NCBI GenBank assembly: GCA_964640665.1
Contig: CAZXHT010000015.1
Span: forward strand, 1 to 64,000
Length of the DNA stretch: 64,000 nucleotides
Reading direction: 5' to 3'
From: DATKYQ01 sp964640665
Lineage (GTDB): Bacteria > Myxococcota > B64-G9
Part shown: positions 8,327-17,479 of the stretch, piece after piece
Layout: each line of letters begins with the position of its first letter
How positions within the stretch are numbered: the first letter of the stretch is position 1
The notes under the pieces: model-generated
What the model saw: the letters and a program-made list of their open reading frames with translations, nothing else
The model's database searches: none
What the model was told of the DNA's origin: nothing
Program-made: the position numbers and the translations under genes

Positions 8327-9898
8327 TCATTCGGTTAGCTCTATGCTGACTGGCGTCGTCCGTCCATGACGCACCCTGACTACCTTGATCTTCTCAATCT
8401 TAAGTTCGGGGTTGTAAAAACGCAACCTGTGTTTGCCAACCCGCGCTCGAACCCCGAAGAGAGGCGTCTCTCCGGGCAGGCGCCTGCCATCCAGCCAGAC
8501 GTAGGCCCATGGACGCGAGTTGATGTTCAGCTGTCCGTAGCGCGCGGGTGGCCGGACGGTGGCCGTCCGGTCAGCCGCGCGGGGCTCGTCGGCAGCCACC
8601 CGGCCGTCACCGCCGGGAGACGCTTCCTGTTCAGCGCCGGCATCGGGCGCGACAGGCCGGCTGTCTCCCGCTGATATTACACCCGCATCCGGGATGCTTC
8701 CCCCGTCCGGGCCCTGGCCGAAAAGACTGGCTCTCAGGGCGGGCGAGAGCCAGATGACCAATCCCAGCCCCAGCACGACAAGCAAGGGGATCAGAAACAT
8801 CCAGCGGCGCGAGCCGGTCTTTCTTGTGTCGCCCGCCTTGATCGACAAGGTTCCCATCTGCAGGATCTCGCCGGTGGACAGGGTAGCTCCCGAACTGTCG
8901 CCCTCGCGCGCCAGCCGTTGCAGCATGCGCTCACGCGTCGTGCGGGCGATGGTCTCGCGGTTGATGTCCTCTGAAAAATAGGCCCGCATCCACTGCGCCA
9001 GCTCGGCCGAAGTGAATCCCGGGGCCTGCTCGTGGAGGATCCTGGAAAGAACCACCTGCAAGCCGCCGGTGTCCGCGAAACGGCGCTCGGGATCGCGGTT
9101 CAGGCACTTGAGCACGGCACCGTCCAGTTCGGACGGAATATCCGCCCGCAGCCGCGAAGGGGCCTGCACGGCCGCCTGTCGCACTTTGGCAAGCGTTTCG
9201 ATCTCGCTTAGGCCCTCGAAGGGACGCGTGCCGGTGAGCATCTCGTAAAGCACAACCCCGAGGCTGAAGAGATCGGATCTGCCGTCCAATTCGCGGCACT
9301 CTGCCTGCTCGGGTGACAGGTAGCAGGCCTTGCCGCGAATGATGCCCTGGGCGGTGCTGCGGATGCGGCTTCTGGCCTTGGCGATTCCAAAATCGGTCAG
9401 CTTGACCTCGCCCTGGAACCCCACCAGGACGTTTTGCGGCGAGACGTCGCGGTGAATGATCCCGCTTGGTCGATCGTGCGGATCACGGAAGCGATGGGCG
9501 TAGGCGAGTCCCTTGGCGACCTCGGCGGCAATGAACAAGGCCACCGGAAATGGCACCTTGTCTTCGGCCAGCTTCATCCTTTCGAGAACCGTCTCCAGGT
9601 TGCGGCCGCGGACGTATTCCATGGCCAGAAAGAAATCGTTGCCCTCCTGGCCGAACTCGAAGACCTGGACGATGTTTCCGTGGTTCAGAGGCATCGAGAT
9701 GCGGGCCTCGTCGATGAACATGTCGATGAAATCCCGGTTTTGGGTCAGGTGCGGCAGGACCCGCTTGATAACCAGTTCTTTCTCGGTGCCTCGGGCGGAA
9801 GCCAGCCGGGCCCGGAAGATGTGAGCCATCCCGCCGGTTGCCAGCAGTTCGAGAAGCTCGTAACGACCGAAGCTCTTGGGAAGATCATCCACGATCAT
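8327..9898 (-). CDS. Hanks-type Ser/Thr protein kinase with C-terminal PEGA-like domain
   Basis: 523 residues. Residues about 10-270 carry kinase motifs: the Gly-rich loop LLATGGMAHIF, invariant Lys in ELVIKRVLPH, catalytic loop HRDVSPQNVL, DFGIAKA, and the SPEQ version of the APE motif. A regulatory linker leads to one membrane helix (WMFLIPLLVVLGLGLVIWL, about residue 370), an Asp/Gly-rich stretch and a PEGA-like end (INSRPWAYVWLDGRRLPGETP). The Ser-Pro in the catalytic loop (HRDVSPQN) is the form common in myxobacterial kinases. The kinase faces the cytoplasm, PEGA the periplasm. Confidence 0.92.
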   Translation of the reverse strand: MIVDDLPKSFGRYELLELLATGGMAHIFRARLASARGTEKELVIKRVLPHLTQNRDFIDMFIDEARISMPLNHGNIVQVFEFGQEGNDFFLAMEYVRGRNLETVLERMKLAEDKVPFPVALFIAAEVAKGLAYAHRFRDPHDRPSGIIHRDVSPQNVLVGFQGEVKLTDFGIAKARSRIRSTAQGIIRGKACYLSPEQAECRELDGRSDLFSLGVVLYEMLTGTRPFEGLSEIETLAKVRQAAVQAPSRLRADIPSELDGAVLKCLNRDPERRFADTGGLQVVLSRILHEQAPGFTSAELAQWMRAYFSEDINRETIARTTRERMLQRLAREGDSSGATLSTGEILQMGTLSIKAGDTRKTGSRRWMFLIPLLVVLGLGLVIWLSPALRASLFGQGPDGGSIPDAGVISAGDSRPVAPDAGAEQEASPGGDGRVAADEPRAADRTATVRPPARYGQLNINSRPWAYVWLDGRRLPGETPLFGVRARVGKHRLRFYNPELKIEKIKVVRVRHGRTTPVSIELTE

Positions 9899-9953
9899 AA
9901 GAGAATAGCATGGAAGGGCGCGGACTCAAAAAAAGAGGGTAAATCCGAAATGA

Positions 9954-11498
9954 CTACTCGGCCTGCGGCTCTTGTTGCTCGTTTTCCGAAATCTCCGGAC
10001 TGGCTCGATCTCGCTGTCTCTCCATCTCGATGATGAAGACGGCCACCATGCGTGGATCGAACTGGGTGCCTGCGCAGCGCTTCAGTTCGGCGACGGCGAT
10101 CTCGTGCGACAAGGCGGCGCGGTAGGCGCGATCGCTGGTCATGGCGTCGTATGTGTCGGCCACTGCCAGGATACGAGCCTCGAGCGGAATCTCCTCGCCC
10201 TTGAGGCCCAGGGGATAACCCGTACCGTCGTACTGCTCGTGGTGGTGGTAAACGGCCGGGACGATGTCCTTCAGAAAATCGATCGGTTCCAGGATGCGGC
10301 GGCCCTTGTCCGGGTGCTCCTTGAACATCTCGTACTCGGCCTTGGTCAACTTCTGCGGTTTCTTGAGCGCATCCAGGGGAATGCCGATCTTGCCGATGTC
10401 GTGCATCAGGGCCGCAGTGCAGATTCTCTGCACGTGCTCTTTGTCTAGGTGCAGCCCCTCGGCGATCAGCCGGGAGTGCTGCATTACCCGGTCGGAGTGG
10501 CCGTGGGTGTACGGGTCGTTGGCCTCCATTGCCCTGGCGAAGCCCTGGATGGTCTGCTGAAAGGTGCTTTGCAGGTTCTCGAACAGCCTGGCGTTGTCGA
10601 TGGCCGACGAGGCCCTGTCGGCTAAAATGCTGAGCATCTTGCGCTGCCCTTCGGGGAACTTGTGGCCGCGCGTGTACGAGCAGATGTTGAGCATGCCGAT
10701 GATCTCGAGCCTGATCTTGAGAGGAACGCTGATGAATGAAGAAAGCTGTTGCCCGCCGGGAAGACGCTTGAAGAAGCGGTTGGCCCTGGTACCGTGGTAG
10801 AGAATGGGGCGATCCTCCCTGTAGTGCTCCAGGATCTCGACCAGATTCAGCTCCTCGGTATCCTCCTCGCCGGGTGACTCGCCCTGGCTGCGGCGCAGGC
10901 GCTCCTCGAACTTCTTGCTGATCGGGTTCATCAAGACCAGTGTGGCCACGTCGGCGGCGGTCTCATCGAGGGTGGTGTTGACGATGATGTCTAAAATGGT
11001 ATCCAGCGAGAGCGTTTTGGTGAGCGTCTCGGACATAGTGTAGATGGACAGGGCTTCCCGGAGCTGGATATTCTCTTGCTGCAGCCGCTGCTGCTCGAGC
11101 CCGCGCTGGACGATGTGGATGACTTCCTCGACCTTGAACGGCTTGAGGATGTAATCGTAGGCGCCTTTCTTCATCGCCTCGATGGCCGTCTCGATCGTGC
11201 CGAAACCGGTCATGATGACCGTCAGCAGACTCTGCTGGCGCTGGTTGATCTGTTCCAGCAGTTCTATGCCCCCCATGCGGGGCATTTTCAAATCGGTGAT
11301 TACCAGGTTGTATGAACGTTGCTCGATCTCGTTGAGGGCCTCGATGCCGTCCTCGACGGTCTTGACCACTAAACCCTCCATGCTGAGAAAATCGCTGAGG
11401 ATCTCGCGGATGACCTTCTCGTCGTCGACTACCAGCACGCGCTGGGATTCTTCGTGGAAGCTGTATTCCAATTCAACCCTGCCTCTCGCTTGCCCCAA
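9954..11498 (-). CDS. Response regulator-GAF-HD-GYP cyclic-di-GMP phosphodiesterase
   Basis: 514 residues in three parts. An N-terminal receiver has the DD pair in VLVVDDEKV and phospho-acceptor Asp in LVITDLKMP (about residue 69). A GAF domain spans about 150-310. The C-terminal HD-GYP domain has HDIGKIGIP (about 366) and HHEQYDGTGYP (about 420), the full active-site set for c-di-GMP hydrolysis. The outermost start is a TTG at 11498; a TTG at 11471 with AGGCAGGG upstream is equally possible. Next to a GGDEF gene, it suggests local control of c-di-GMP. Confidence 0.93.
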   Translation of the reverse strand: MGQARGRVELEYSFHEESQRVLVVDDEKVIREILSDFLSMEGLVVKTVEDGIEALNEIEQRSYNLVITDLKMPRMGGIELLEQINQRQQSLLTVIMTGFGTIETAIEAMKKGAYDYILKPFKVEEVIHIVQRGLEQQRLQQENIQLREALSIYTMSETLTKTLSLDTILDIIVNTTLDETAADVATLVLMNPISKKFEERLRRSQGESPGEEDTEELNLVEILEHYREDRPILYHGTRANRFFKRLPGGQQLSSFISVPLKIRLEIIGMLNICSYTRGHKFPEGQRKMLSILADRASSAIDNARLFENLQSTFQQTIQGFARAMEANDPYTHGHSDRVMQHSRLIAEGLHLDKEHVQRICTAALMHDIGKIGIPLDALKKPQKLTKAEYEMFKEHPDKGRRILEPIDFLKDIVPAVYHHHEQYDGTGYPLGLKGEEIPLEARILAVADTYDAMTSDRAYRAALSHEIAVAELKRCAGTQFDPRMVAVFIIEMERQRDRASPEISENEQQEPQAE

Positions 11499-11523
11499 GC
11501 GGTATCACAAGGTGGGCAACGTT

Positions 11524-12585
11524 TCAATGTGTCTTGCCCGAATTTGTAACCAGCAGGTTGCGGCCGCGGCGTTTGGCCGTATACAAGGCTCGATCCACGC
11601 GACGAAGCAGCGAGGCGGTGTCATCCTTGCCGTTCAGCATGCTCAACCCCGCGCTGGTGGTCAAGAAGAGCTTTCCGGCCGAGCTTTTGAAAGGCTTGTC
11701 GCTGATTGCGTGCAGGATTCGTTCTGCAATGCGGCGTCCCTGCACCAGGGTGGTGTCCGGGAATAAGGCCAGAAATTCCTCACCTCCCCAGCGCAGCATG
11801 ATGTCCGTCGAACGGCTCTCGTGCCTGAGCCTCTCGGCGAATTCGAACAGGATCTCGTCTCCGACGTCGTGCCCGTGGCCGTCGTTGACCCGTTTGAAGT
11901 GATCGATGTCGAGCATGGCTACCGCCAGCGGTTTGTTCTTGCGCCGGGCAGCCTGGATCTCCTGGGGCAACCTGTCGTCGAGGTGCCGGCGATTGTGCAA
12001 AAGCGTCAGGGGATCGCTCTCGTTGAGCCGCTTGAGGCGCGCGATCTCGAGCCGCGGCTCGGAAAGTTGCCCCACGAGTTGCAACAGGCGCAGGTCGAGA
12101 TCGTTGTAGGGTGCATGAATCTTCTTGGAGACGCTCAATACCCCGATGCAGTCCTGGCCGCTGAGCAGCGGAACGGCCATCACCGCCCCGGGCGTCCATA
12201 CCTGGCCCGTGCGGGATACGAAGCGCGGATCGGATGCGGGATGGTTGGTATAGGCCGGCCGGCGGTGAACCGCCACCCAGCCGATGAAACCCTCGCCGAA
12301 GCTGAAGGCGGGCGCCCCGCGCTTGTGAACAGAGGGACCGCTGCGCACGCTGGTCAGAAGCCGCTTACCGCTCTCGTCGAGCAGTCGCAGCGTGCCCTGG
12401 ATCGAGCGGGTCAACTCGACGGACAGCCTGGTCACCGCCTGCAGGGTGGACTCGAGCAGGCTGGCACGGCGCAGCTCGACCCCCAACTGCAGCAGGCGGT
12501 CGGAGGCCCAGCCGATAGAGCGGCGCCGGGGCATCTGCCCGTTGTCCCCCGGTCCATCCTGTCGGCGCCGCTTGTGATTCGCCAT
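11524..12585 (-). CDS. GAF-GGDEF diguanylate cyclase
   Basis: 353 residues. A GAF domain (about 25-180) precedes a GGDEF domain with DIDHFKRVNDGHGHDVGDEIL and the signature RWGGEEFLALFP. The GGEEF form is catalytically competent in known cyclases. No RxxD inhibitory site was seen five residues before GGEEF (sequence is STDIMLRWGGEEF). It precedes the HD-GYP gene by 25 bases on the same strand, pairing synthesis and breakdown of c-di-GMP. Confidence 0.92.
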   Translation of the reverse strand: MANHKRRRQDGPGDNGQMPRRRSIGWASDRLLQLGVELRRASLLESTLQAVTRLSVELTRSIQGTLRLLDESGKRLLTSVRSGPSVHKRGAPAFSFGEGFIGWVAVHRRPAYTNHPASDPRFVSRTGQVWTPGAVMAVPLLSGQDCIGVLSVSKKIHAPYNDLDLRLLQLVGQLSEPRLEIARLKRLNESDPLTLLHNRRHLDDRLPQEIQAARRKNKPLAVAMLDIDHFKRVNDGHGHDVGDEILFEFAERLRHESRSTDIMLRWGGEEFLALFPDTTLVQGRRIAERILHAISDKPFKSSAGKLFLTTSAGLSMLNGKDDTASLLRRVDRALYTAKRRGRNLLVTNSGKTH

Positions 12586-12612
12586 GCCCTCGTTCCCGCC
12601 GGAGTCGGCCCT

Positions 12613-13647
12613 TCATACATTGAAGCGGAATGATACCACGTCACCGTCCTTCAGGGTATAGTCCCGGCCTTCCAGTCTCAGCTTGCCATGTTGCTTGGCC
12701 TCTTCGAAGCTGCCGAGGGCCAGCACCGTGTCGCAGTCGATCACCTCTGCCCGGATGAAGCCCCGGGCGATGTCACTGTGGATGGCCCCCGCGCCCTGCC
12801 GGGCGCTTGCGCCTTCGGGAATGGTCCAGGCCTTCACTTCGTCTTCGCCCACGGTGAAAAAACTCATCAACCCAAGCAGCGCATAACAGTTCCTGATGAC
12901 CAGCTCTCGGGCCGGCTCGGCGATGCCGTAGTCGGCCAGGAAGGCGCGCGCCTCTTCCGGAGAAAGCTCGGCGATCTCGGCCTCCAGGGCGGCGGCCAGG
13001 GCGACCACACTGTCTTGCGGCCCCAAGCGCGAGTCGAGCGATAGTTCGGCCTGCGCGGCATCCTCGGCCGTGTTCAGCAAGGTGATCATAGGTTTGGCCG
13101 TAAGGAAGGCAAAGCTACGCAGTTTTTCAGAAGCGGCCAGTTCCGGCACAGTCCTGAGCGCCGTCCCGCGTCCCAGAAATCCCGCGGCCTGGGTGAGGAG
13201 CCGGCTTTCATGCAGCACGGCCCCCGCGCGTCGGCTCTCCTTCTTGATGCGATCGAGGCGCTTCTCGCACTGGTCGAGATCGGATAAAGCCAGCTCGGCG
13301 TCCAGCGCCTCGACTGCCCCGCTTATCTCGCCTGCGTCCCCGGGCAGGCTGAAGGCGTCGATGACATGCACCAAGGCGCTTGCCTGGCGGACCGAGTTCA
13401 GGAAAGACTGGCCCAACTCACCGGCTCCAGCGCGCAAGCCGGCGGCGTGCGCCAGGTCGACAAACTCCACAGTCGCCCGCGAGGTCTTGCGCGGATGGTA
13501 TATGGACGCCAGGCGATCGACCCGTTCGTCGGGGACGGGCACACAGGCCAGGGCCTCCTCGGCGCCGCCGCTGGCCGGACGACCGCCCAGGGCGCGAAAA
13601 ACAGTGGACTTGCCGGAACCCGGAAGGCCGATGATGGCTACACGCAT
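12613..13647 (-). CDS. ychF: YchF-like P-loop GTPase/ATPase with altered G1 motif
   Basis: 344 residues starting MRVAIIGLPGSGKSTVFRAL at the ATG at 13647 and ending in a TGS-type domain (DIARGFIRAEVIDCDTVL... DGDVVSFRFNV). The order P-loop, helical insertion and TGS domain matches YchF/OLA1. Two differences stand out: the usual NVGKS P-loop is GSGKST, and the nucleotide-specificity segment reads LLNTAED. Length is slightly under the usual ~363. It is thus a divergent member, perhaps a paralogue of the housekeeping YchF. Transcribed divergently from the V4R operon. Confidence 0.85.
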   Translation of the reverse strand: MRVAIIGLPGSGKSTVFRALGGRPASGGAEEALACVPVPDERVDRLASIYHPRKTSRATVEFVDLAHAAGLRAGAGELGQSFLNSVRQASALVHVIDAFSLPGDAGEISGAVEALDAELALSDLDQCEKRLDRIKKESRRAGAVLHESRLLTQAAGFLGRGTALRTVPELAASEKLRSFAFLTAKPMITLLNTAEDAAQAELSLDSRLGPQDSVVALAAALEAEIAELSPEEARAFLADYGIAEPARELVIRNCYALLGLMSFFTVGEDEVKAWTIPEGASARQGAGAIHSDIARGFIRAEVIDCDTVLALGSFEEAKQHGKLRLEGRDYTLKDGDVVSFRFNV

Positions 13648-13783
13648 GTCATCTCTCCAGTCTGCGGCGAAGCGGTTACCCCGCCCCGGCTCCCGTGTCA
13701 AGAAAGAATTCTGCGGGCTCGGCTTCCTGGTCCAGCAAGGCCCAGATGCGGGATTTGATGTCCGAGTCTTTGCTCTCGCGCGA

Positions 13784-13812
13784 TTGACCATCCCGACCGC
13801 CGATGGTAGACT
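13784..13812 (+). promoter_or_regulatory. Candidate sigma-70 promoter of the V4R operon
   Basis: TTGACC at 13784-13789 and TAGACT at 13807-13812 have an exact 17-base spacer. Predicted transcription start is near 13819, only a few bases before the ATG at 13822, so the message could be almost leaderless. Confidence 0.5.
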
Positions 13813-13821
13813 GAGGCCTCG

Positions 13822-14355
13822 ATGAGCGCTCGGCTCGAAAACCTGAGTTACGATCTCGAACGAGGGGCCTTGATGCTCGGCCCCTTGCGCTACCTGCTCT
13901 TGCGGCCGGAGACGCTTTCGGAAATTCAGAAGGGAGTGGAAGACCGCCTGGGATCCAGTGCGCCCGATTACCTCTACACGGCCGGGGCTTCCTGGGCCAT
14001 GGGGGTGATGCGCCGCTTGCGATCCGCGCTGGCCGGAGACAGTCACGAGCTGCTGCAAGCCGCCTGCCGGCACGCCTCGGAGCTGGGCTGGGGCAAGTTC
14101 GAGCTGGCCGCATGGCAGGTGGACGAGAAAAAACTCGTGGTTCACGTGACCGGCTCGCCGCTGGCCGCCGCTTACGGCCAAGCCGACCAGCCGGTGTGCC
14201 ACCTTTTCGCCGGCGCTGTCGGCGGGATGGCCGAGGCGGTCCTTTCCATGCCCACCTCGTGCACCGAAGATATGTGTATCGCGCGAGGCGATCCCGTCTG
14301 CCTGTTTTCGGCAATCGGCAATGATGTGGCCGGAAGCGACAGCTGGAGCTGGTGA
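13822..14355 (+). CDS. V4R-domain sensor protein
   Basis: 177 residues. The body has the V4R (4-vinyl reductase) pattern: RYLLLRPETLSEIQKG near the start, LYTAGASWAMGVMRRL, and a Cys cluster near the end (MPTSCTEDMCIARGDPVCLF). V4R domains bind small hydrophobic ligands or metals and often feed signalling proteins. The ATG at 13822 keeps the family's N-terminal strand; an ATG at 13873 with GAGGGG upstream is an alternative. It heads a four-gene operon with a response regulator 18 bases downstream. Confidence 0.8.
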   Translation: MSARLENLSYDLERGALMLGPLRYLLLRPETLSEIQKGVEDRLGSSAPDYLYTAGASWAMGVMRRLRSALAGDSHELLQAACRHASELGWGKFELAAWQVDEKKLVVHVTGSPLAAAYGQADQPVCHLFAGAVGGMAEAVLSMPTSCTEDMCIARGDPVCLFSAIGNDVAGSDSWSW

Positions 14356-14373
14356 TCTTTTTAGGAGTACAGC

Positions 14374-14754
14374 ATGCATCATAAAGGCAATGTACTGGTC
14401 GTAGATGACGATGAGTTCATCCTCAAGATGACCAAGGACCTGCTCGTGAAAAACGGCTACTCGGTGGCAACCGCGACCAACACCATCGGCGCGGGCTACC
14501 TGCTCAAGGATTTCGACCCCGACCTGGTCGTGCTCGACATCATGCTGCCGGGCTCTCTTTCCGGCGACCGGGCCTGCGACACGCTGCGCGCCTTCAAACC
14601 CGGGTTGAAAATCGTCTTCTACTCGGGCATCGACGACAACAAGCTCGCCGCCCTCGGCCAACAACAGAAAGCGGATGCCGTGCTCAGCAAGGGGGGTCGG
14701 GTCACCGAGCTTTTGCAACTCATCGAAAGATTGCTGGGCGAGCGCTCGCCCTGA
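14374..14754 (+). CDS. Single-domain response regulator
   Basis: 126 residues, a receiver domain only. It has the acidic pair in VVDDDEF, phospho-acceptor Asp in LVVLDIMLPGS, and Lys in AVLSKGG. There is no output domain, so it must act by protein contact or phosphotransfer, like CheY. AGGAG lies seven bases before the ATG. Placement between a V4R sensor and a zinc-finger protein suggests a small signalling unit; no kinase is nearby. Confidence 0.9.
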   Translation: MHHKGNVLVVDDDEFILKMTKDLLVKNGYSVATATNTIGAGYLLKDFDPDLVVLDIMLPGSLSGDRACDTLRAFKPGLKIVFYSGIDDNKLAALGQQQKADAVLSKGGRVTELLQLIERLLGERSP

Positions 14755-14771
14755 ATAGCAGGTTTCCGGGC

Positions 14772-15476
14772 ATGGACGCTCCCGGCAACACCAGGTGCAG
14801 CGTTTGCGGAGGCGCCGCCGCCGAAGAGGTGGTCCTGCCCGGTGTTGGCCGCATCTGCCCGACTTGCCTGATGTCCGGGAGTTTCCTGGGGGCGTCCGGC
14901 GGGCTCAGGCTCGACTACGTGGCCGATAAACTGTTCGGTATGAGCAAGGCGGTTCGCTACGCGCTGGCCGGCCTGATCGACAATGCGGAGCACCTTGCCC
15001 GGGAAGACCAATTCGATGCCGCACGGGAGTCCTTCCTCGGCGTGGCCGGCAATTTACTGGGCGAGCGGCGCCCGATGCTGGCCTTCCTGGTATTGCGGCG
15101 CGCTTTGAGGCTTCCGGGACAGTCCGCCGAGGTCTACGAGCAGCTCGGCTTGACGGCGCGAGCAATGGATTGCAAGCAGGAGGCCGTCCAGAACCTCAAG
15201 ACAGCGAGCTGGCTTGCGGCCCAGTCCTCGCGCCCGGACTTGCTTACGCGCGTTCTCTCCTCGCTTCGGGAACTCGCGCCGGCCGACGCCTGGATCGAGA
15301 AGGCCGAACGAATGCTCGCCGAGCTCGGCGAAAATTCCGGCGCCGGTGAGAAGTGCGCTTTTTGCGGGCGCGCCGCCGCCGAGGCCGGGCCGCTGATATC
15401 GGGAGAATCGGCTTCGGTGTGCTCCGCTTGCATCAGGCGCCTGATGGCGCTGGACGATCGGGAGGAGCAACACTGA
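14772..15476 (+). CDS. Protein with two ClpX-type C4 zinc fingers
   Basis: 234 residues with a Cys4 finger at each end: CSVCGG...RICPTCL at the N-terminus and CAFCGRAAAEAG...SVCSACIRRL at the C-terminus. The second closely matches the zinc-binding domain of ClpX, including the following helix. The middle is helical and looks TPR-like. There is no AAA+ domain, so it is not ClpX. It may be an adaptor. It starts 17 bases after the response regulator. Confidence 0.75.
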   Translation: MDAPGNTRCSVCGGAAAEEVVLPGVGRICPTCLMSGSFLGASGGLRLDYVADKLFGMSKAVRYALAGLIDNAEHLAREDQFDAARESFLGVAGNLLGERRPMLAFLVLRRALRLPGQSAEVYEQLGLTARAMDCKQEAVQNLKTASWLAAQSSRPDLLTRVLSSLRELAPADAWIEKAERMLAELGENSGAGEKCAFCGRAAAEAGPLISGESASVCSACIRRLMALDDREEQH

Positions 15477-15492
15477 AAGAGAGGTGCCCGTC

Positions 15493-16323
15493 ATGCTCTC
15501 GGTAGACATCACCACCCTGGTCGCCGGCATGGCCTGTGGAGCCGGTTCGCTGCTCGCCCGTCTCGGCTGGACCGGCTATCGCCGGCAGGCACGCGCGCTG
15601 ACCTCGGATGTCCAGGCTATCGCCAACGCAAGATCCGGCAAGGTCCAGCTCATGGGACGCCTGATCTCGGATGAGACGATCGAATCGCCGGTTTCTAAAA
15701 AGCGCTGCCTGTTTCTCAAGATCGTATTTTCGGATCTCAGCGCGCCGGATGAGATCCAGGTGAGCGGCTCTCCCGCCTACGGCGGCTACCGACTGCAATC
15801 CGGCGGCGGGAGATCCAGAGAGGTGATCACGCGCATGGTCGATCACGTCTACCTCGAGGACGAGTCGGGGCGGGTCGAGATCGACCTGCACGACGCGGAT
15901 CTCGAGCTGCGCGTGGACAGGTCGTTCGAGACCGGCCCGCTTTCTGAAAACGATCCTGAAACCGTCGTTCTGATGCGCCGCTTCGGCGCACATTTCGGCG
16001 CGGGCGGCGGCGTCGGGCGTTGCCGCCTCAGTGAGACCATTCTCGAACCGGGCGACCTGGTCATAATCACCGGCAGGCTGACCATGGACGGCGCCGGAAA
16101 CATGCTGGTCACAGGTTCCCCGGAAGAGCCGCTCTTCGTCTCGGACAAGCCCCCGGACGAGGTCGCACATGAGGCGCGCAACAAGGCCCGCGGACTCGCA
16201 ATTCTCACATGGGGCCTGGTCCTGGTAAGCCTAATACTGGTTGCTCTGTCTTTCCTGACCGTCGAGCCCGACTCGCGTCCGCCGCCGCTGGAGCGCCCGG
16301 CCGATACATCTGGCAACTACTGA
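15493..16323 (+). CDS. GIDE-like membrane protein
   Basis: 276 residues. An N-terminal membrane segment, a beta-rich domain of about 200 residues (SGKVQLMGRLISDETIESPV ... EPGDLVIITGRL) and a C-terminal membrane helix (AILTWGLVLVSLILVALSF) match the GIDE domain first named in mitochondrial E3 ligase MULAN and seen in many bacterial proteins. There is no RING finger. The ATG at 15493 follows GAGAGG; a GTG at 15484 is a second choice. It ends the V4R operon. Confidence 0.65.
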   Translation: MLSVDITTLVAGMACGAGSLLARLGWTGYRRQARALTSDVQAIANARSGKVQLMGRLISDETIESPVSKKRCLFLKIVFSDLSAPDEIQVSGSPAYGGYRLQSGGGRSREVITRMVDHVYLEDESGRVEIDLHDADLELRVDRSFETGPLSENDPETVVLMRRFGAHFGAGGGVGRCRLSETILEPGDLVIITGRLTMDGAGNMLVTGSPEEPLFVSDKPPDEVAHEARNKARGLAILTWGLVLVSLILVALSFLTVEPDSRPPPLERPADTSGNY

Positions 16324-16385
16324 TTCAGCCGTCGCGCGGCGAAATATTTCCCAAATGGGCCGGGCGTTCCGCAAGGCAAGGCAGG

Positions 16386-17462
16386 CTACGGCCTCGTGAC
16401 GGTCTCGGGGTCGGGGTCGGCGCAGTCGATCCAGGCCTTTTCGGTGCGCACCTCGTCCTGGTGCAGTCGATAGCCCCACAATACCCCGTTGGTGATCTTG
16501 CGATTCGCGTGGGCAGGGGTGTCGAAGACGTAGGTCTCGGTGGCGGTGAGAGTGCCCACCATGACCTGCCTGTCCAGCGCTTCGTCGCGGTAGATGCTCG
16601 CGGCGATCATCCCGTCCATGAGCTCCACCTGGGGCTGCAAGTTGTAGATGTAGAACGGCTCGGTCTGGAAGAAGTATCCGTCGATCGGATCGCCCTGATC
16701 GTCAGAGACATCGGCGTCCTGGACCAGGCCTTCGAAGACGAACTTGAAGCCGGTCTCGTCGCCGACCTGGAGGTAGGGCACGGGCTTCCAGACGTTGTGG
16801 TCACGGATCTTGTCGCCGTTCGGATCGATCAAATCGCCGTCGCAGGCGCCGCCGGATATATGGCCGGTATCGGGCTCTACCCGGATGTGCCAGTACATCT
16901 CGAGCGGGAACACCAGGGGCTCGTCCAGGTTCATCCAGGTTATGAACACCCCGGGCTCGAAGGTCGTCTGACCGCCCTCGTCCGTGAGCTTGACGGAGAA
17001 GCTGATGTCGTACGGCACGCCGGTCCTGTTGCCCTGCAGGTCCCGAAGGCCGGCCGAGATGCGCAGCAGGTAGTCGCCGACCCGTAGATCCAGCAGCGGG
17101 TCGAGGGTCGCCTCCGCTCCCTCGTCGTCGAGCGTACACGTGCCGCCCGGGCAATCCCCGGTGGTGAAGCAGGGCCCGGCCACAGGCTCGATGCAGCCGC
17201 TGGTCAGGTCCGGGGTGCAGCGCGGCAGCAGGTCCTCCTCCGCGCCCATGGCTTCCAGGGTGCGGCGGTACAGGGTGACAGCCAGGCTGTCGGGCTCGAC
17301 CGGCTCGCTAAACCGCACCACCAGGTCCGTGCCCGTGTCGGTGGTGAAATCCCCCAGGGCCGGCGAGAACCACTCCACCTCGGGCGGCGGGTCGTATTCG
17401 CAGGCAGCGAGCATGGCCGCCAGGACCAGGACCGCGAAGACGTGAACGACGAAATTTTTCAT
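16386..17462 (-). CDS. Lipoprotein with bacterial Ig-like domain
   Basis: 358 residues. The signal MKNFVVHVFAVLVLAAMLAAC ends in a lipobox (MLAAC). Residues about 25-150 resemble the SbsA/Big_5 Ig-like domain (SPALGDFTTDTGTDLVVRFS, ending in the 'LRISAGLRDLQGN' strand). The rest is unassigned beta-rich sequence. It is the last of three closely spaced minus-strand surface genes, 17 bases after the beta-barrel gene. Confidence 0.7.
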   Translation of the reverse strand: MKNFVVHVFAVLVLAAMLAACEYDPPPEVEWFSPALGDFTTDTGTDLVVRFSEPVEPDSLAVTLYRRTLEAMGAEEDLLPRCTPDLTSGCIEPVAGPCFTTGDCPGGTCTLDDEGAEATLDPLLDLRVGDYLLRISAGLRDLQGNRTGVPYDISFSVKLTDEGGQTTFEPGVFITWMNLDEPLVFPLEMYWHIRVEPDTGHISGGACDGDLIDPNGDKIRDHNVWKPVPYLQVGDETGFKFVFEGLVQDADVSDDQGDPIDGYFFQTEPFYIYNLQPQVELMDGMIAASIYRDEALDRQVMVGTLTATETYVFDTPAHANRKITNGVLWGYRLHQDEVRTEKAWIDCADPDPETVTRP

Positions 17463-17479
17463 TACCAGTTCCTCGCCTC

